In this document: positions 1 to 9,000 of the stretch, in pieces
How the letters are laid out: every line of letters begins with the position of its first letter
Numbering within the stretch: position 1 is the first letter of the stretch
Assembly: GCA_028818695.1 (NCBI GenBank)
Contig: JAPPNK010000015.1
Coordinates: forward strand, 1-64,000
DNA: 64,000 nt
DNA from: Candidatus Poribacteria bacterium
GTDB lineage: Bacteria; Poribacteria; WGA-4E; GCA-2687025
Direction of reading: 5' to 3'
Program-made: the position numbers and the translations under genes
Notes under the pieces: generated by a model
The model's input: the letters and a program-made list of their open reading frames with translations, nothing else
Databases searched by the model: none
What the model was told of the DNA's origin: nothing

Positions 1-2
1 CG

Positions 3-32
3 ACCCCTTAAGTATGCGCATACCTGAGGGGT
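3..32. repeat. 30-bp near-perfect palindrome
   Basis: The 30 bases read almost the same on both strands: arms ACCCCT..GTATGCGC with two non-Watson-Crick positions (one G-U, one A-C). It could be the end of an upstream terminator, an operator or a repeat-element end. The window starts here, so its context cannot be judged. There is no T-run after it. Confidence 0.5.
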
Positions 33-102
33 AAAGTAATCATGTAAATGACGGCGGGCGGTTGCGGCTTTTCGCTGGTCATGCGGTTCTTCGTCATGAC
101 AC

Positions 103-123
103 CCCAGCTTTACGCATGAGGTC
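103..123. repeat. 21-bp dispersed repeat, copy 1
   Basis: CCCAGCTTTACGCATGAGGTC at this position recurs with one mismatch at 59409-59429, in the intergenic region upstream of nuoA. Both copies are noncoding. At the second copy it lies inside a larger composite of inverted repeats, so this may be a remnant of the same element. Confidence 0.5.
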
Positions 124-134
124 GGGCAGACGTC

Positions 135-164
135 TTGACGAAAATAGGTTCGAAGGGGTATCAT
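135..164 (+). promoter_or_regulatory. sigma70-like promoter for thiO-thiS
   Basis: A -35 TTGACG (135-140) and a -10 TATCAT (159-164) are separated by 18 bases. The predicted start of transcription is about 60 bases upstream of the thiO start codon. Confidence 0.5.
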
Positions 165-229
165 GGGGAATAAGGGCGGCGGATGAGCGCGCCTCATTGA
201 TACGGGAGCGAATCGGGAAAGGGAAGCGA

Positions 230-1360
230 ATGGAGCGGGATCGAATCTTGATCGTAGGAGGCGGGGTTTGCGGCCTTGGCGTCGGATGGAAGCTCGCCAA
301 GGCGGGCAAGCGCGTTGTTTTGTTTGAAAAAGCCCCCCTCCGAACAGGCGCCACATGGGTTTCCGCCGGCATGCTCGCTCCGCAGATGGAGCTCAAAGAC
401 GAAGAAGAAACGGTCCTGCGGCTCGGGCGCGAATCGCTGCGCCGATGGAAAAACTACCGCGATGAGCTGGAAGCGGACGCCGACATGTCGGTTGACTACC
501 GAGACGACGGGACGCTGTTCGCCGCGTTTGGCAGAGACGACGTCACGCAGCTGCGCGAATTATACGAAGATCAGATTCGGACGGGTCTGGAAGTGGAGTG
601 GATGAGCGGGTCTCAGACGCGCGAAATGGAGCCATGCCTCTCCCGGCGCGCCTCCGCAGGGATCTACTCCTCAATTGAGCATCAGGTGGACGCCGCCGCC
701 GTTGGGGACGCGCTCATCCGCGCCTTTCAAAAGTGCGGGGGCGAAATACGCGACCATACGTCCGTTGAATCTGTTCTGATAGAAGACGGATGCGCTGTCG
801 GCGTCCAACTGGAGGGCGGCGTAGAGGAAGGCTCCGCGATTGTCGTTGCGGCGGGCGCATGGTCAGGGTTGCTTGGAGAGATGGGAGCGCTTTCGCCCGC
901 GCCGGTGCGTCCCGTGAAAGGGCAAATCTTCACGGTTCAGCAGCCGAAAGAGCCGCTCATACGGCGCGTTATTTGGGCGCTTTTGGACGGCGAATTCGTC
1001 TATCTCGCGCCGAAAAGCGACGGACGCCTGATGGTCGGCGCGACCGTTGAAGAGCGCGGATTTGACACGCAGCCGACGATTGGAGCGGCGTTGAAGCTGT
1101 TGCGCCCCGCGTGCGAAATGCTGCCCGGTCTGCGCGAGCTGCCGATGATCAAGTGGGGCGTCGGACTTCGACCTGGGAGCCGAGACAACGCGCCCATCTT
1201 AGGCAAAACGACAGTGGAGAGGCTGTTCATGGCGACGGGACACTACCGCAATGGAATCCTGTTCGCGCCTGTCACGTCGGAAGAAGTGTCTGCGGCGGTT
1301 CTCACCGGCGAAACGAGCGAGACAATCGCCCCTTACAGCCTGGAAAGATTTCAAAAATGA
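230..1360 (+). CDS. thiO: Glycine oxidase ThiO (FAD-dependent D-amino-acid oxidase family)
   Basis: A 376-residue flavoenzyme expected to oxidise glycine to iminoglycine for the thiazole half of thiamine. The N-terminus carries the dinucleotide-binding signature ILIVGGGVCGLGVGW, and the C-terminal half has the DAO-family blocks PVRPVKGQIF, GATVEERGFD and GLRPGSRDNAPILG, then GHYRNGILFAP. The frame is open upstream to 62, but I chose the ATG at 230: it follows a purine-rich GGGAAAGGGAAG site and places the Rossmann motif near the N-terminus, as is usual for the family (about 370 residues). The last four bases overlap thiS as ATGA, so the two are probably translationally coupled. No thiG or thiE is visible nearby, so the pathway must be completed elsewhere. 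Confidence 0.9.
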   Translation: MERDRILIVGGGVCGLGVGWKLAKAGKRVVLFEKAPLRTGATWVSAGMLAPQMELKDEEETVLRLGRESLRRWKNYRDELEADADMSVDYRDDGTLFAAFGRDDVTQLRELYEDQIRTGLEVEWMSGSQTREMEPCLSRRASAGIYSSIEHQVDAAAVGDALIRAFQKCGGEIRDHTSVESVLIEDGCAVGVQLEGGVEEGSAIVVAAGAWSGLLGEMGALSPAPVRPVKGQIFTVQQPKEPLIRRVIWALLDGEFVYLAPKSDGRLMVGATVEERGFDTQPTIGAALKLLRPACEMLPGLRELPMIKWGVGLRPGSRDNAPILGKTTVERLFMATGHYRNGILFAPVTSEEVSAAVLTGETSETIAPYSLERFQK

Positions 1361-1563
1361 GGCGAATACAGGTCAACGGCGAGGAGCGCGAGACGGCGGC
1401 GCGCTCCCTTGAGGCGCTGCTGAAGGAGCTTGGGATTGAGCCTGGCGCGAAAGGAGTCGCCGCCGCTGTCAACGAGAAGGTGGCGCCGAAGTCGCGGTGG
1501 CATGAAACGCCGCTTGCCGAAGGAGATCAGGTTGAGATCATTCGCGCTGTTCAGGGCGGCTAG
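1357..1563 (+). CDS. thiS: Sulfur carrier protein ThiS
   Basis: A 68-residue ubiquitin-fold sulfur carrier. It ends in the required Gly-Gly (…RAVQGG), which is adenylated and thiocarboxylated to donate sulfur to the thiazole ring. MRRIQVNGEERE opens the fold and 'VAAAVNEKVAPKSRWHETPL' matches the family core. The start overlaps the thiO stop (ATGA). The frame is open further upstream inside thiO, but nothing there resembles ThiS. Confidence 0.9.
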   Translation: MRRIQVNGEERETAARSLEALLKELGIEPGAKGVAAAVNEKVAPKSRWHETPLAEGDQVEIIRAVQGG

Positions 1564-1633
1564 CGGATAGAGAAGGCGCCGCCCGTCAGACCGCCGTTCT
1601 TTGCTTGACAGGGAAATCTAAAGAGCGCGGTTT

Positions 1634-1656
1634 GGATTTCCGCTGATGCGGGAATG
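1634..1656. repeat. REP-like palindrome (GGATTTCCGC..GCGGGAAT), copy A
   Basis: A small imperfect palindrome, TTTCCGC-TGAT-GCGGGAA, in the gap between thiS and the peroxiredoxin gene. The same GGATTCCCGC…GCGGGAATG core occurs at 34992-35019, 43889-43918 and 59330-59355. Such ATTCCCGC/GCGGGAAT elements are common dispersed intergenic repeats in bacteria. It could also act as a weak 3' stem for the thiOS transcript. Confidence 0.55.
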
Positions 1657-1730
1657 GTCGGCTTGCGCGCTTTCAAAATTTTCCAAAACAGCGTATCATT
1701 GCTTTCGATATCAACCGAAACGGAGAGCAG

Positions 1731-2198
1731 ATGGACATCAAACAAGGCGGCGATGCGCCCAATTTCAAGGCAAAAACCGAAGCAGGAGACGACGTTTCTC
1801 TCGATATGTTTAAAGGGAAACAGAGCGTCGTTCTGTATTTTTATCCAAAAGACGACACGCCCGGCTGCACGATCGAAGCGAAAAGCTTCCGCGACGCGCT
1901 CGGAGAATTTGAAAAACGCGGAGTCGCTGTCATCGGATGCAGCGGCGGAAATGCGCAAAGCCATCAGAAATTCATCGACAAATACGGCCTGAACTTTCCA
2001 CTGCTCGTCGACGAAGACCATGCCGTCGCAACCGCATACGGCGCATACAGCGAAAAAAAGATGTTCGGCAAGACATTCATGGGCGTCAGTCGAAAAACCT
2101 TTCTCATCGACAAAGAAGGCAAGATCGCCAAAGCGTGGGAGAAGGTGAAAGCGAACGGACATGCCGAAGAGGTTCTGAAAGCGATTGATGAGATGTGA
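1731..2198 (+). CDS. bcp: Thioredoxin-dependent peroxiredoxin, Bcp/PrxQ family
   Basis: A 155-residue thiol peroxidase of the AhpC/TSA fold, expected to reduce hydroperoxides in the cytoplasm. The peroxidatic cysteine lies in DTPGCTIEAKSFRD, with the family context VVLYFYPKD before it and NFPLLVDEDHAVATAYGAY after. The resolving Cys five residues on, seen in classical PrxQ (CTxEAC), is replaced by Lys. A second Cys occurs in VIGCSGG. The protein is therefore either 1-Cys or uses a non-standard resolving cysteine. The start at 1731 has a GGAGAG site just upstream. The gene is monocistronic. Confidence 0.93.
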   Translation: MDIKQGGDAPNFKAKTEAGDDVSLDMFKGKQSVVLYFYPKDDTPGCTIEAKSFRDALGEFEKRGVAVIGCSGGNAQSHQKFIDKYGLNFPLLVDEDHAVATAYGAYSEKKMFGKTFMGVSRKTFLIDKEGKIAKAWEKVKANGHAEEVLKAIDEM

Positions 2199-2260
2199 GG
2201 CGGGCGCGGTTTAAGATTCCCTCAATGGGTTGGCGGTCGTCTTAATTAAAAGGAGTCGAG

Positions 2261-3097
2261 ATGGCGATTGAACAACAGCGGGTGTTGGTGACAGGCGCGC
2301 GCGGAGCCGTCGGAAGCGCTGTCGCAAAAGAGCTGCGCCGCCGCGGCCATTTTGTGCGCGGCTTTGATCTGCGCCCGATGGACAATGTGGACGAGGCGCA
2401 TATAGGCGATCTGGCAAATCGAACCGCGGTCGAGACGGCTGTAGAGGGCATGGACGCGGTTGTGCATCTCGCCGCGACACCCGACGCCGCCGACTTCTTG
2501 ACGATGCTGCTTCAGCCGAACATCGTCGGCGTCTATCAAATTTTTGAGGCGGTAAAGAAGCGCGGCGTCCGGCGCCTCGTGTATGCCAGCACCGTTCAGA
2601 CCGTCATGGGTCCGCTGCCGTCTGGCGCGGGGTTGAGCGTTCAGCGCGGGCGCTCCATCCCGACCGGTCCAGACAGAGGGCAGTTTGCGCCCGACTTTGG
2701 CGAGCGTCTCATTCGTCTTGAGGATGGAACGGGACCGCCGAACCATTACGCCGTCACGAAGCTGTTCGGCGAGGCGATGTGCGCGATGTACGCCCATCAA
2801 TACGGCATTTCGGTCGCGGCTGTGCGCCTCGGCTGGCTTCCGCGCGCGCCGCATGACGTCGCCTCCATCGCGCAGCTGGAATGGGCGCAGAACATCTACT
2901 TTAGCCCAGGCGACGCGGGGCGGTTCTTCGCCCTCTGCGTTGAGGCGCAAGACCTTCCGCCCGTTGCGACGCTGTTTGCGTCCAGTCGTCCCAAAACGAG
3001 ACCCGTTTTAGACCTAGAGCCAGCGCGAAAATGGATCGGCTATGAGCCGCAGGACACATGGCCGGAAGGCGCGCCGCATCCGGTTCCAGAGGCGTAA
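2261..3097 (+). CDS. NAD(P)-dependent epimerase/dehydratase (extended SDR)
   Basis: A 278-residue Rossmann-fold protein. VLVTGARGAVGSAVAKELRRRG is a TGxxGxxG-type cofactor site in which the last Gly is kept as GAVG. HYAVTKLFGE is the YxxxK catalytic dyad, and VYAST precedes it as the SDR serine region. Substrate is not predictable; relatives act on nucleotide sugars or uronates. AAAAGGAGTCGAG gives a strong ribosome site for the ATG at 2261. Only three bases separate it from the following subtilase gene, so the two are probably co-transcribed. Confidence 0.88.
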   Translation: MAIEQQRVLVTGARGAVGSAVAKELRRRGHFVRGFDLRPMDNVDEAHIGDLANRTAVETAVEGMDAVVHLAATPDAADFLTMLLQPNIVGVYQIFEAVKKRGVRRLVYASTVQTVMGPLPSGAGLSVQRGRSIPTGPDRGQFAPDFGERLIRLEDGTGPPNHYAVTKLFGEAMCAMYAHQYGISVAAVRLGWLPRAPHDVASIAQLEWAQNIYFSPGDAGRFFALCVEAQDLPPVATLFASSRPKTRPVLDLEPARKWIGYEPQDTWPEGAPHPVPEA

Positions 3098-3100
3098 AGC

Positions 3101-4378
3101 ATGGGCTGGGCGTTGGCGGCGCTGTTGAGCGCGGGGCTTTACGCAGGAGCGGAGCATACGCCGCAGGCGTGGTGGCTTTTTTTAAAGGAGCCGCCTAGCG
3201 CGTCGTTTCGTTCCGCGGTGGAGGCGGTCGGCGCGTCTATCCGAACTGAAAGCCGATGGCTGCGCGCTGTGAGCGTCTCGGCGAACGAACGGCAGCGGGA
3301 GAAGTTGGCGCGTCTGCCGGGCGTTCTGCGGACGATGCGCGTCGCGTCCTATTCGCGCGTTGTTCAGTTTCCCGCTGATCCGAGCGGTCTCCCGACTCGA
3401 CATGCGCAGCCGGATTTGATGAACGCGGCGGCGTTGACGGAGGCGGGTCTGACAGGCGAAGGCGTCCGCGTCGGGATACTGGACGCCGGCTTTCGGCTGA
3501 CGCATCCCGCCTTTGAGCGTCTGCGCGTCGGAGCCGTCCTTGACGTAGTTCATCAGGACGAGAACGTCGATGACGAGCCTGGTCAAGACGACCCAGGCGA
3601 AGCCGCCCATGGAACCGCCATGCTGTCGATTGTCGCGGAACTGGCGCCGAACGCTGAATACTACTTAGCCAAAACGGAAGATATACAGCGCAACGGGCGC
3701 CATTTTGAGGAGCATATTGAGGAAGATTACTGGGTCGAGGGGCTGGAGTGGTGCGTCGAGAACGGCTGCGCGGTTGTCAACTCGTCGCTCAACTACGCGC
3801 TGGACTACGCTTTTGCGGAGATGGACGGACAGACCTCCCCCGCGTCGTTGGCGGCGGTTGAAGCGATGCGCCGAGGGGCGGTGATTGTGAACGCCGCCGG
3901 AAACGTCGGCGGCGACAACCTGTTTGGGCGCATCGCGCCTCCTGCCGATTCGGTCGGCGTCTTCACGGTCGGCGCGGCGCTTTCGAACGGGGAGCCTGCC
4001 GCGTTTTCCTCAAGAGGCCCGACAGCGGACGGACGCCTCAAGCCGGATGCGCTCGCGCTGGGCGTCGACGTTTCTGCCGCCGCGTTGGACGGGGAAGGGT
4101 TTCGGCTTGCGCAGGGGACCTCCGCCGCGTCTGCGTTGGCTGCGGGGGCTGCCGCGCTGCTGGTTGAAGCGTTTCCGTCCGCCTCTCCCGCCGAGATGAT
4201 GAACGCGCTGCGCTTGACCGCCTCAAGCGCGGACGCGCCCAACAACCGAAGAGGCTACGGAGTTTTGAACGCCGCGGGAGCGTATGAACATCTGCGCCGC
4301 GGATCGAATCCAGCCCATGTGGACGCGCCGAGGCGGCCCGCCGCTATTTTTCTCGCCGACCTGAAACGAGGCAGATGA
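3101..4378 (+). CDS. Secreted subtilisin-like serine protease (S8 family)
   Basis: A 425-residue protein with a short hydrophobic leader (MGWALAALLSAGLYAGAE), so probably exported. The catalytic triad is visible in family order: Asp in VGILDAGFRLTHPAF (about 125-140), His in EAAHGTAMLSI, and Ser in GTSAASALAAGAAALL (about 345). The oxyanion Asn is in VNAAGNVGG. The region before the Asp block (about 20-100) could be a propeptide. Its stop overlaps the next start as ATGA. It forms a unit with the upstream epimerase and the downstream TolB-like lipoprotein. Confidence 0.9.
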   Translation: MGWALAALLSAGLYAGAEHTPQAWWLFLKEPPSASFRSAVEAVGASIRTESRWLRAVSVSANERQREKLARLPGVLRTMRVASYSRVVQFPADPSGLPTRHAQPDLMNAAALTEAGLTGEGVRVGILDAGFRLTHPAFERLRVGAVLDVVHQDENVDDEPGQDDPGEAAHGTAMLSIVAELAPNAEYYLAKTEDIQRNGRHFEEHIEEDYWVEGLEWCVENGCAVVNSSLNYALDYAFAEMDGQTSPASLAAVEAMRRGAVIVNAAGNVGGDNLFGRIAPPADSVGVFTVGAALSNGEPAAFSSRGPTADGRLKPDALALGVDVSAAALDGEGFRLAQGTSAASALAAGAAALLVEAFPSASPAEMMNALRLTASSADAPNNRRGYGVLNAAGAYEHLRRGSNPAHVDAPRRPAAIFLADLKRGR

Positions 4379-5664
4379 TGAAACGTATCGCCGCCGTATT
4401 TGTCCTTGTCGTTTTCGCCGCCTGCGGAGAATCGCCTATCGATGAAGGATGGGAAGCGTATCGGCGGGAGGGTCCTGACAAGGCGCGCGAGGCGTTCATG
4501 CTCCTAACAAAAGACCCGAAGAGAAGCGCCGAAGCGGAGCTGGCGCTGGCGGAAATCGCCCTTGAGCAGGACGAGCTGAAGGAGGCGGCAAGCCGCTTTC
4601 AGAGCGCCGCGGCGAAAAAAGAGCTGTTTGCCGACGCATACGCCGGCCTCGGCGAGGCGCTGTACCGCATGGGTCGTCAAAAGGAGGCGTACGAGGTTTG
4701 GATCAAGGCGCTGGAACGGAAGCCGGACGGGGCGCACACGGAGCGAATCGGCGCGATGACCGGCAAAGCCTACCACACAACCCGACTCACAAGAGACGGC
4801 GCCGACAGCTACTTTCCGCGCTTCCATCCTGACGGTAAAAGCGTCGTCTTCACTTCGCACCGATACGAAAGCGGTGATCTTTTTCTGCTCCGCTTAGACG
4901 ACATGAAGCAGGAACGGCTGACCGATATGGACGACTCCAACGAGATCAGCCCTGTCTACTCGCCGGACGGCTCCGCGCTCATCTTTGCGGCGACGGAGCA
5001 TCGAACGGGCGTCGGCTACATCACGCTCCACGCCAGCGGCTCCTCCACTCGGCGCATTGTGCTGATGAAACGCGACTCTGCCGACGGTTCCGTTTCGCTT
5101 CTGACGCCCAATCCCAGTTCGGTCGCCAACCCGTTTCACCATCCTTCCAAGGAGCGCATCGCGTTCGAAGCGGCGGTAGAGGCGAATCTGGACATCTGGA
5201 CGATGGACGTTGAGGGCGGGGGGCGGGTTCGCCTCACGACAGGTCCTGAAGACGACGGGTCGCCTGTTTACACGCCGGACGGCCGCTCGATTCTGTTTGT
5301 TCAGACGCAGGAGAACAACTTTGAGTTGATGCTCATGAAGGCGGACGGGACGGGACTTGAGCAGGCGACGCGGACGCCGTATAATGAGTTTGTCGGTTCG
5401 TTTTCGCCGGACGGGCGTCTGCTGGTTTATTTTCGGCAGCGCGATTCGTATGAGCTGGCGCTGATGGACTGGAAGACGCGGCGGTCGCGCGTGTTGTGCC
5501 GATTGAAAGGGGACGCGATGCAGCCGTCGTTTTCGCCGGACGGGCGGCGCATTGTTTTTGTCAGCAACCAGAGCGACTACATGGAGCTGTATCTGCTGGA
5601 TCTGTCGCGGCCTGTGTCGGGCGCGTCTATTTTAGTTCGTCTGCGTTCGCTGCTCGCCTCATGA
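4375..5664 (+). CDS. TolB-like PD40 beta-propeller lipoprotein with TPR-like N-terminus
   Basis: A 429-residue predicted lipoprotein: MMKRIAAVFVLVVFAACGES has a signal sequence and an AAC lipobox. Residues of about 25-120 are Ala/Glu-rich helices in a TPR-like pattern (AELALAEIALEQDELKEAA, AGLGEALYRMGRQKEAYE). The rest holds WD40-like PD40 blades (FHPDGKSVVFTS, YSPDGSALIFAA, YTPDGRSILFVQ, FSPDGRLLVYF, FSPDGRRIVFVS), as in TolB and its relatives. The likely location is the periplasmic face of a membrane. Its role is unknown. It overlaps the protease gene by four bases, which suggests a shared envelope function. Confidence 0.85.
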   Translation: MMKRIAAVFVLVVFAACGESPIDEGWEAYRREGPDKAREAFMLLTKDPKRSAEAELALAEIALEQDELKEAASRFQSAAAKKELFADAYAGLGEALYRMGRQKEAYEVWIKALERKPDGAHTERIGAMTGKAYHTTRLTRDGADSYFPRFHPDGKSVVFTSHRYESGDLFLLRLDDMKQERLTDMDDSNEISPVYSPDGSALIFAATEHRTGVGYITLHASGSSTRRIVLMKRDSADGSVSLLTPNPSSVANPFHHPSKERIAFEAAVEANLDIWTMDVEGGGRVRLTTGPEDDGSPVYTPDGRSILFVQTQENNFELMLMKADGTGLEQATRTPYNEFVGSFSPDGRLLVYFRQRDSYELALMDWKTRRSRVLCRLKGDAMQPSFSPDGRRIVFVSNQSDYMELYLLDLSRPVSGASILVRLRSLLAS

Positions 5665-5737
5665 GAGCCGTTGAGCGGGTCAACGCGCTGCGTTTAAGTA
5701 CGGTCGGTTTTTAAAGCGCGCGCGTCGGCAAAAAAAG

Positions 5738-5766
5738 TTGAATGCGCAGCGAATCAATGGCATAGT
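5738..5766 (+). promoter_or_regulatory. Tandem promoter P1 (degenerate)
   Basis: TTGAAT (5738-5743), 17-base spacer, CATAGT (5761-5766), with TGG directly before the -10. It is the weakest of three similarly built promoter units upstream of the surface-protein gene, and shares the A-run + GTTGA..TGCG layout with P3. Confidence 0.4.
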
Positions 5767-5814
5767 AACGTCATCTGAGGATTCAGACATTTCAAATACA
5801 GGCGTTGGAAGCGG

Positions 5815-5843
5815 TTGACATGCGTTCGGCGTCTTGGTATGGT
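5815..5843 (+). promoter_or_regulatory. Tandem promoter P2
   Basis: TTGACA (5815-5820), exactly 17 bases, then TATGGT (5838-5843), preceded by TGG as an extended -10. The -35 is a perfect consensus. The region 5665-6056 holds no gene. Its only recognisable content is these three promoter-like units. Confidence 0.6.
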
Positions 5844-5916
5844 ATATTTTGCGCGCGGGGCGTTTTCGTTCCGCTAAGCAAGCGCGGCATGATTCAACGT
5901 GTAACGTAAAAAATAG

Positions 5917-5945
5917 TTGACATGCGCAGAGCGTTTTGGTATTGT
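5917..5945 (+). promoter_or_regulatory. Tandem promoter P3
   Basis: TTGACA (5917-5922), exactly 17 bases, then TATTGT (5940-5945), again with TGG before the -10. The predicted transcript start near 5952 leaves a leader of about 105 bases before the ATG at 6057. The P2 and P3 cores share TTGACATGCG and CTTGG/TTTTGG at the -10 boundary, suggesting duplication of one promoter. Confidence 0.6.
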
Positions 5946-6056
5946 GAATTCTGTTTGCGGAGGATGCGAGCGTCAACGCGTTGCTTGACGCAGTCATGAA
6001 ACTTTAGAACGAGCGAGGATGCGCTCTTGAGAATCAAAACTTTAAGGACAGAGCTT

Positions 6057-9000
6057 ATGAGAAAGATCTCTAAAGCGGCGTTCCCATGTCTGGGTCGATG
6101 GGCATTGACAGCGTCGCTTGCATTGATAGGACTGGGGCTGATCGGCTGCGGCACAACGCCGTTCGCCGAGCTGGGACCGCAGGAGCCGCTGCTGCCGGCA
6201 ATTGAAGGAGAATCGAAGTTCTCCGACCGCTTCGAACTGGAAGAAATTCCTCTGTTTTTCCATGATCTGTTCGGAAAAGAGCTGCTGGAAGGACACGAAG
6301 TCCATCACTACATGGAAGAGAAGCAATTCGATAATGCAGGCAACTTGGCCGCCGGTTTTAGCGGCCAATGGGACACGATTCGATTTGTTGTGGAGCTTGA
6401 CCACGAGGTTCTCACCCATGACACCTTTCGGGGCAGGCACGCGGAAGCAGCCATTGGCGACTATCTCCGCATTATGCCTGAGACGCTCTTTCCCGCCGCA
6501 TACATTATCCAAAAAACTGAATTTGACGGGCAGCGGTTCGACATTTCATTCTCTCACGAGCGTCATTTGTTCACGCTTCTCAACACGCGCGCGTCCAACA
6601 CCGTCTATATTCCGGATGCGGTCGGATTCAACGCACTCGGGGGCGGAGCCGGCAGGCGAACCTCTACAGAGGACATCGCCTTTCTCGCCAACTCCAGAAT
6701 CATCGGCTTCCGAGCGCAGGGGATGGTCGGGGACGTCTTTCGCGTCGGCGCGACCTATATGAACATGCGCCAGGAGTTCCATCAGCGAACGCACAACCCG
6801 TTCTTCGGCTCTGTGCCGAACACGCCTCCGCAGGTCATTGTTCTCACCTTCCGGGACGACTCGCCTGAAGACGGGCGCGTCGGAGCCGCCTTCCAGTCGA
6901 TGGATGTCGTCATACGATACAGAGAAGAATTGTATGATGTTGAAGTCATCACAGAAGACCCAAACACGGGCGAGCCGCTGGAAGAGCCGCTTGTCATCCG
7001 CACCCCGCACGAGACCGAAGAGCAGACGCTCACATGGCAGGTCTCCTACGATGAAATGCAGGACGGCAACCTGACGGGAGACGTACTTTTCGGCGGGTCG
7101 CCTGACCCAACCGTGACGACGGAGCTTCCCAGTTCCGACCCGCGCATTGTGCGCAATGTCGGCGCAGACAACGCCGATTATCCGTTCCTGGGCGACTGGC
7201 GCGTTGCGAACGGGTTTGACGCTTTCCATTACGCGCTTGATCTGACCAATTTGCCTGAAGTGGCTTCGAACGAGCTTGGGAGCCAGGTGTTGAACCCGGC
7301 GGTTGTCATCAGCGTTGAATTCAGGAACATCAAGGTGGCGGGCGACTACAACATCGTTATGAACGGATACAGCCCCGCCAACATCGGCGATGAAGACGGT
7401 CAGTTGCTCAATATGGATCCAAGCGGTCTCATCGTGATGCCGTATCGAGATGTGATTCAGGCGCCCGGCAACGTCGGTCAAGAGCAGGGTCAGGACATTG
7501 ACGTGTCTGATCCGAACGGATGGGAGCCGAAAACGATTTCGTCGCTGCAGTACGGCGCCCCTCGCTCCGCTGTCTTGGCGGGGATAGACCTTGAAGGGAC
7601 GATCGGCAATGTGCTGGTTCGGGCGCAGTATTCGGTCAACAACAAATACAAAGCGTACCCGACTGTCGCCGAAGACCGCATTGATATTCATCTGCTGACG
7701 CAGGATTCTGGGGTTGCGAACGCGACCGTTGGAGACGCCGCCGACTTCAAATACGATGAGGCGTCGGAGGGGCGAACCTTTTCAGCCAACAACGGCGCGG
7801 AGTTAAAATTCACGCCCGGCGGCGACAACCACGACTCTGCCGAGGTCGCTTGGTTTGTCCAGCTTGAACATCGGCTTGGGAGCATTCTGTTCAAAGAAGC
7901 GTTCTACCATATTGACCCTGGCTACACGACGAATTATTTTGGATGGGGCAGCAATACTGCCCGTGACGAGCCCTATGACGATCCATGGCCGGACGCGCGT
8001 GTTAACCTCGGCGCAGGCGGGACAGCAGCGATCCCTATCGATCCTTTTGACGACTACATCTACCATTTTGTTGAAGACGACGACGACCGCGACAGCTTTC
8101 CCGACAGCGAGGACTTTGACGGGGTCCTTCCGAAAGCGGACGACCGCGACCAGAACGGGATTCTGGACTACCAGGAAGACTTCCTCATCTTCGACGCCGA
8201 TCCGCCCATCTTTGACGACCTGGTTGACCACGACAACAACGGCATCATCGACTCGCTCGAAGACGACTACGAGCCTGATTATGCGTACGGCATCGATCGG
8301 CGCGGCTACCATATTGAGGTGGCGTGGGACATTTTTGATAACATGACGACCACTTTCGGATGGCTCAACGAATCGGAGGTGTCCAGCGCGCGGCGCAACA
8401 ATTCGCGCTATCTCCACTTCGATTTTCAGCGCGACATCGCTGAGCTCGGCACCTTCCGCCTGCAAGACCGCCTTCGCATTGTGGACGACGACATTCCCGA
8501 CTACTCCATCGCGCTGATCCCTGGAGCGCTTGGGGAAGCCCAGATAGAAGACCAGCTGGACTTCTACAACGCGACGGAGAACACGACGACGCTGCAGCTC
8601 CTCTACAACGCGATCAACAACCTGACGCTTGAGGGCAAGTATCTCTTCACGATCGGGCGTCAATCGCCGCCGTCGGAGGAGCGGCTGATCTTCCCGGACG
8701 ATCCGGATACGCCCGACATTGACGAGCGCATTGACCTGATGGTGCCGCAGACGCAGGTGGACATCAGCGGCGGGGAGCGGGAATATCCGTTCTATCCGGA
8801 CCCGAATCTGATCTTCGACATCGACAACTGGCAGGGGCGTCGATACGGGATTCAGAGCTACTGGGATGAAGAAGGCAACGTCATTACTGAAGAGGGCAAG
8901 ACCCTGAATCAGCAGCTGTTCCTTTTCCGCGCGCGGTATGAGATCCCGCTCAAGGAGATTGGCGGTCTGCAGAGCATCGTTGAGAGCATCAGCGAAGACA

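Noticed and set aside
62-229. N-terminal extension of thiO
   Set aside because: The frame is open, but the stretch contains a promoter and a dispersed repeat, and does not resemble the family; ATG 230 has a ribosome site.
6546-8663. Two long minus-strand frames opposite the giant surface protein
   Set aside because: Basic, low-complexity mirror translations without start signals; the plus-strand gene has a signal peptide and operon context.
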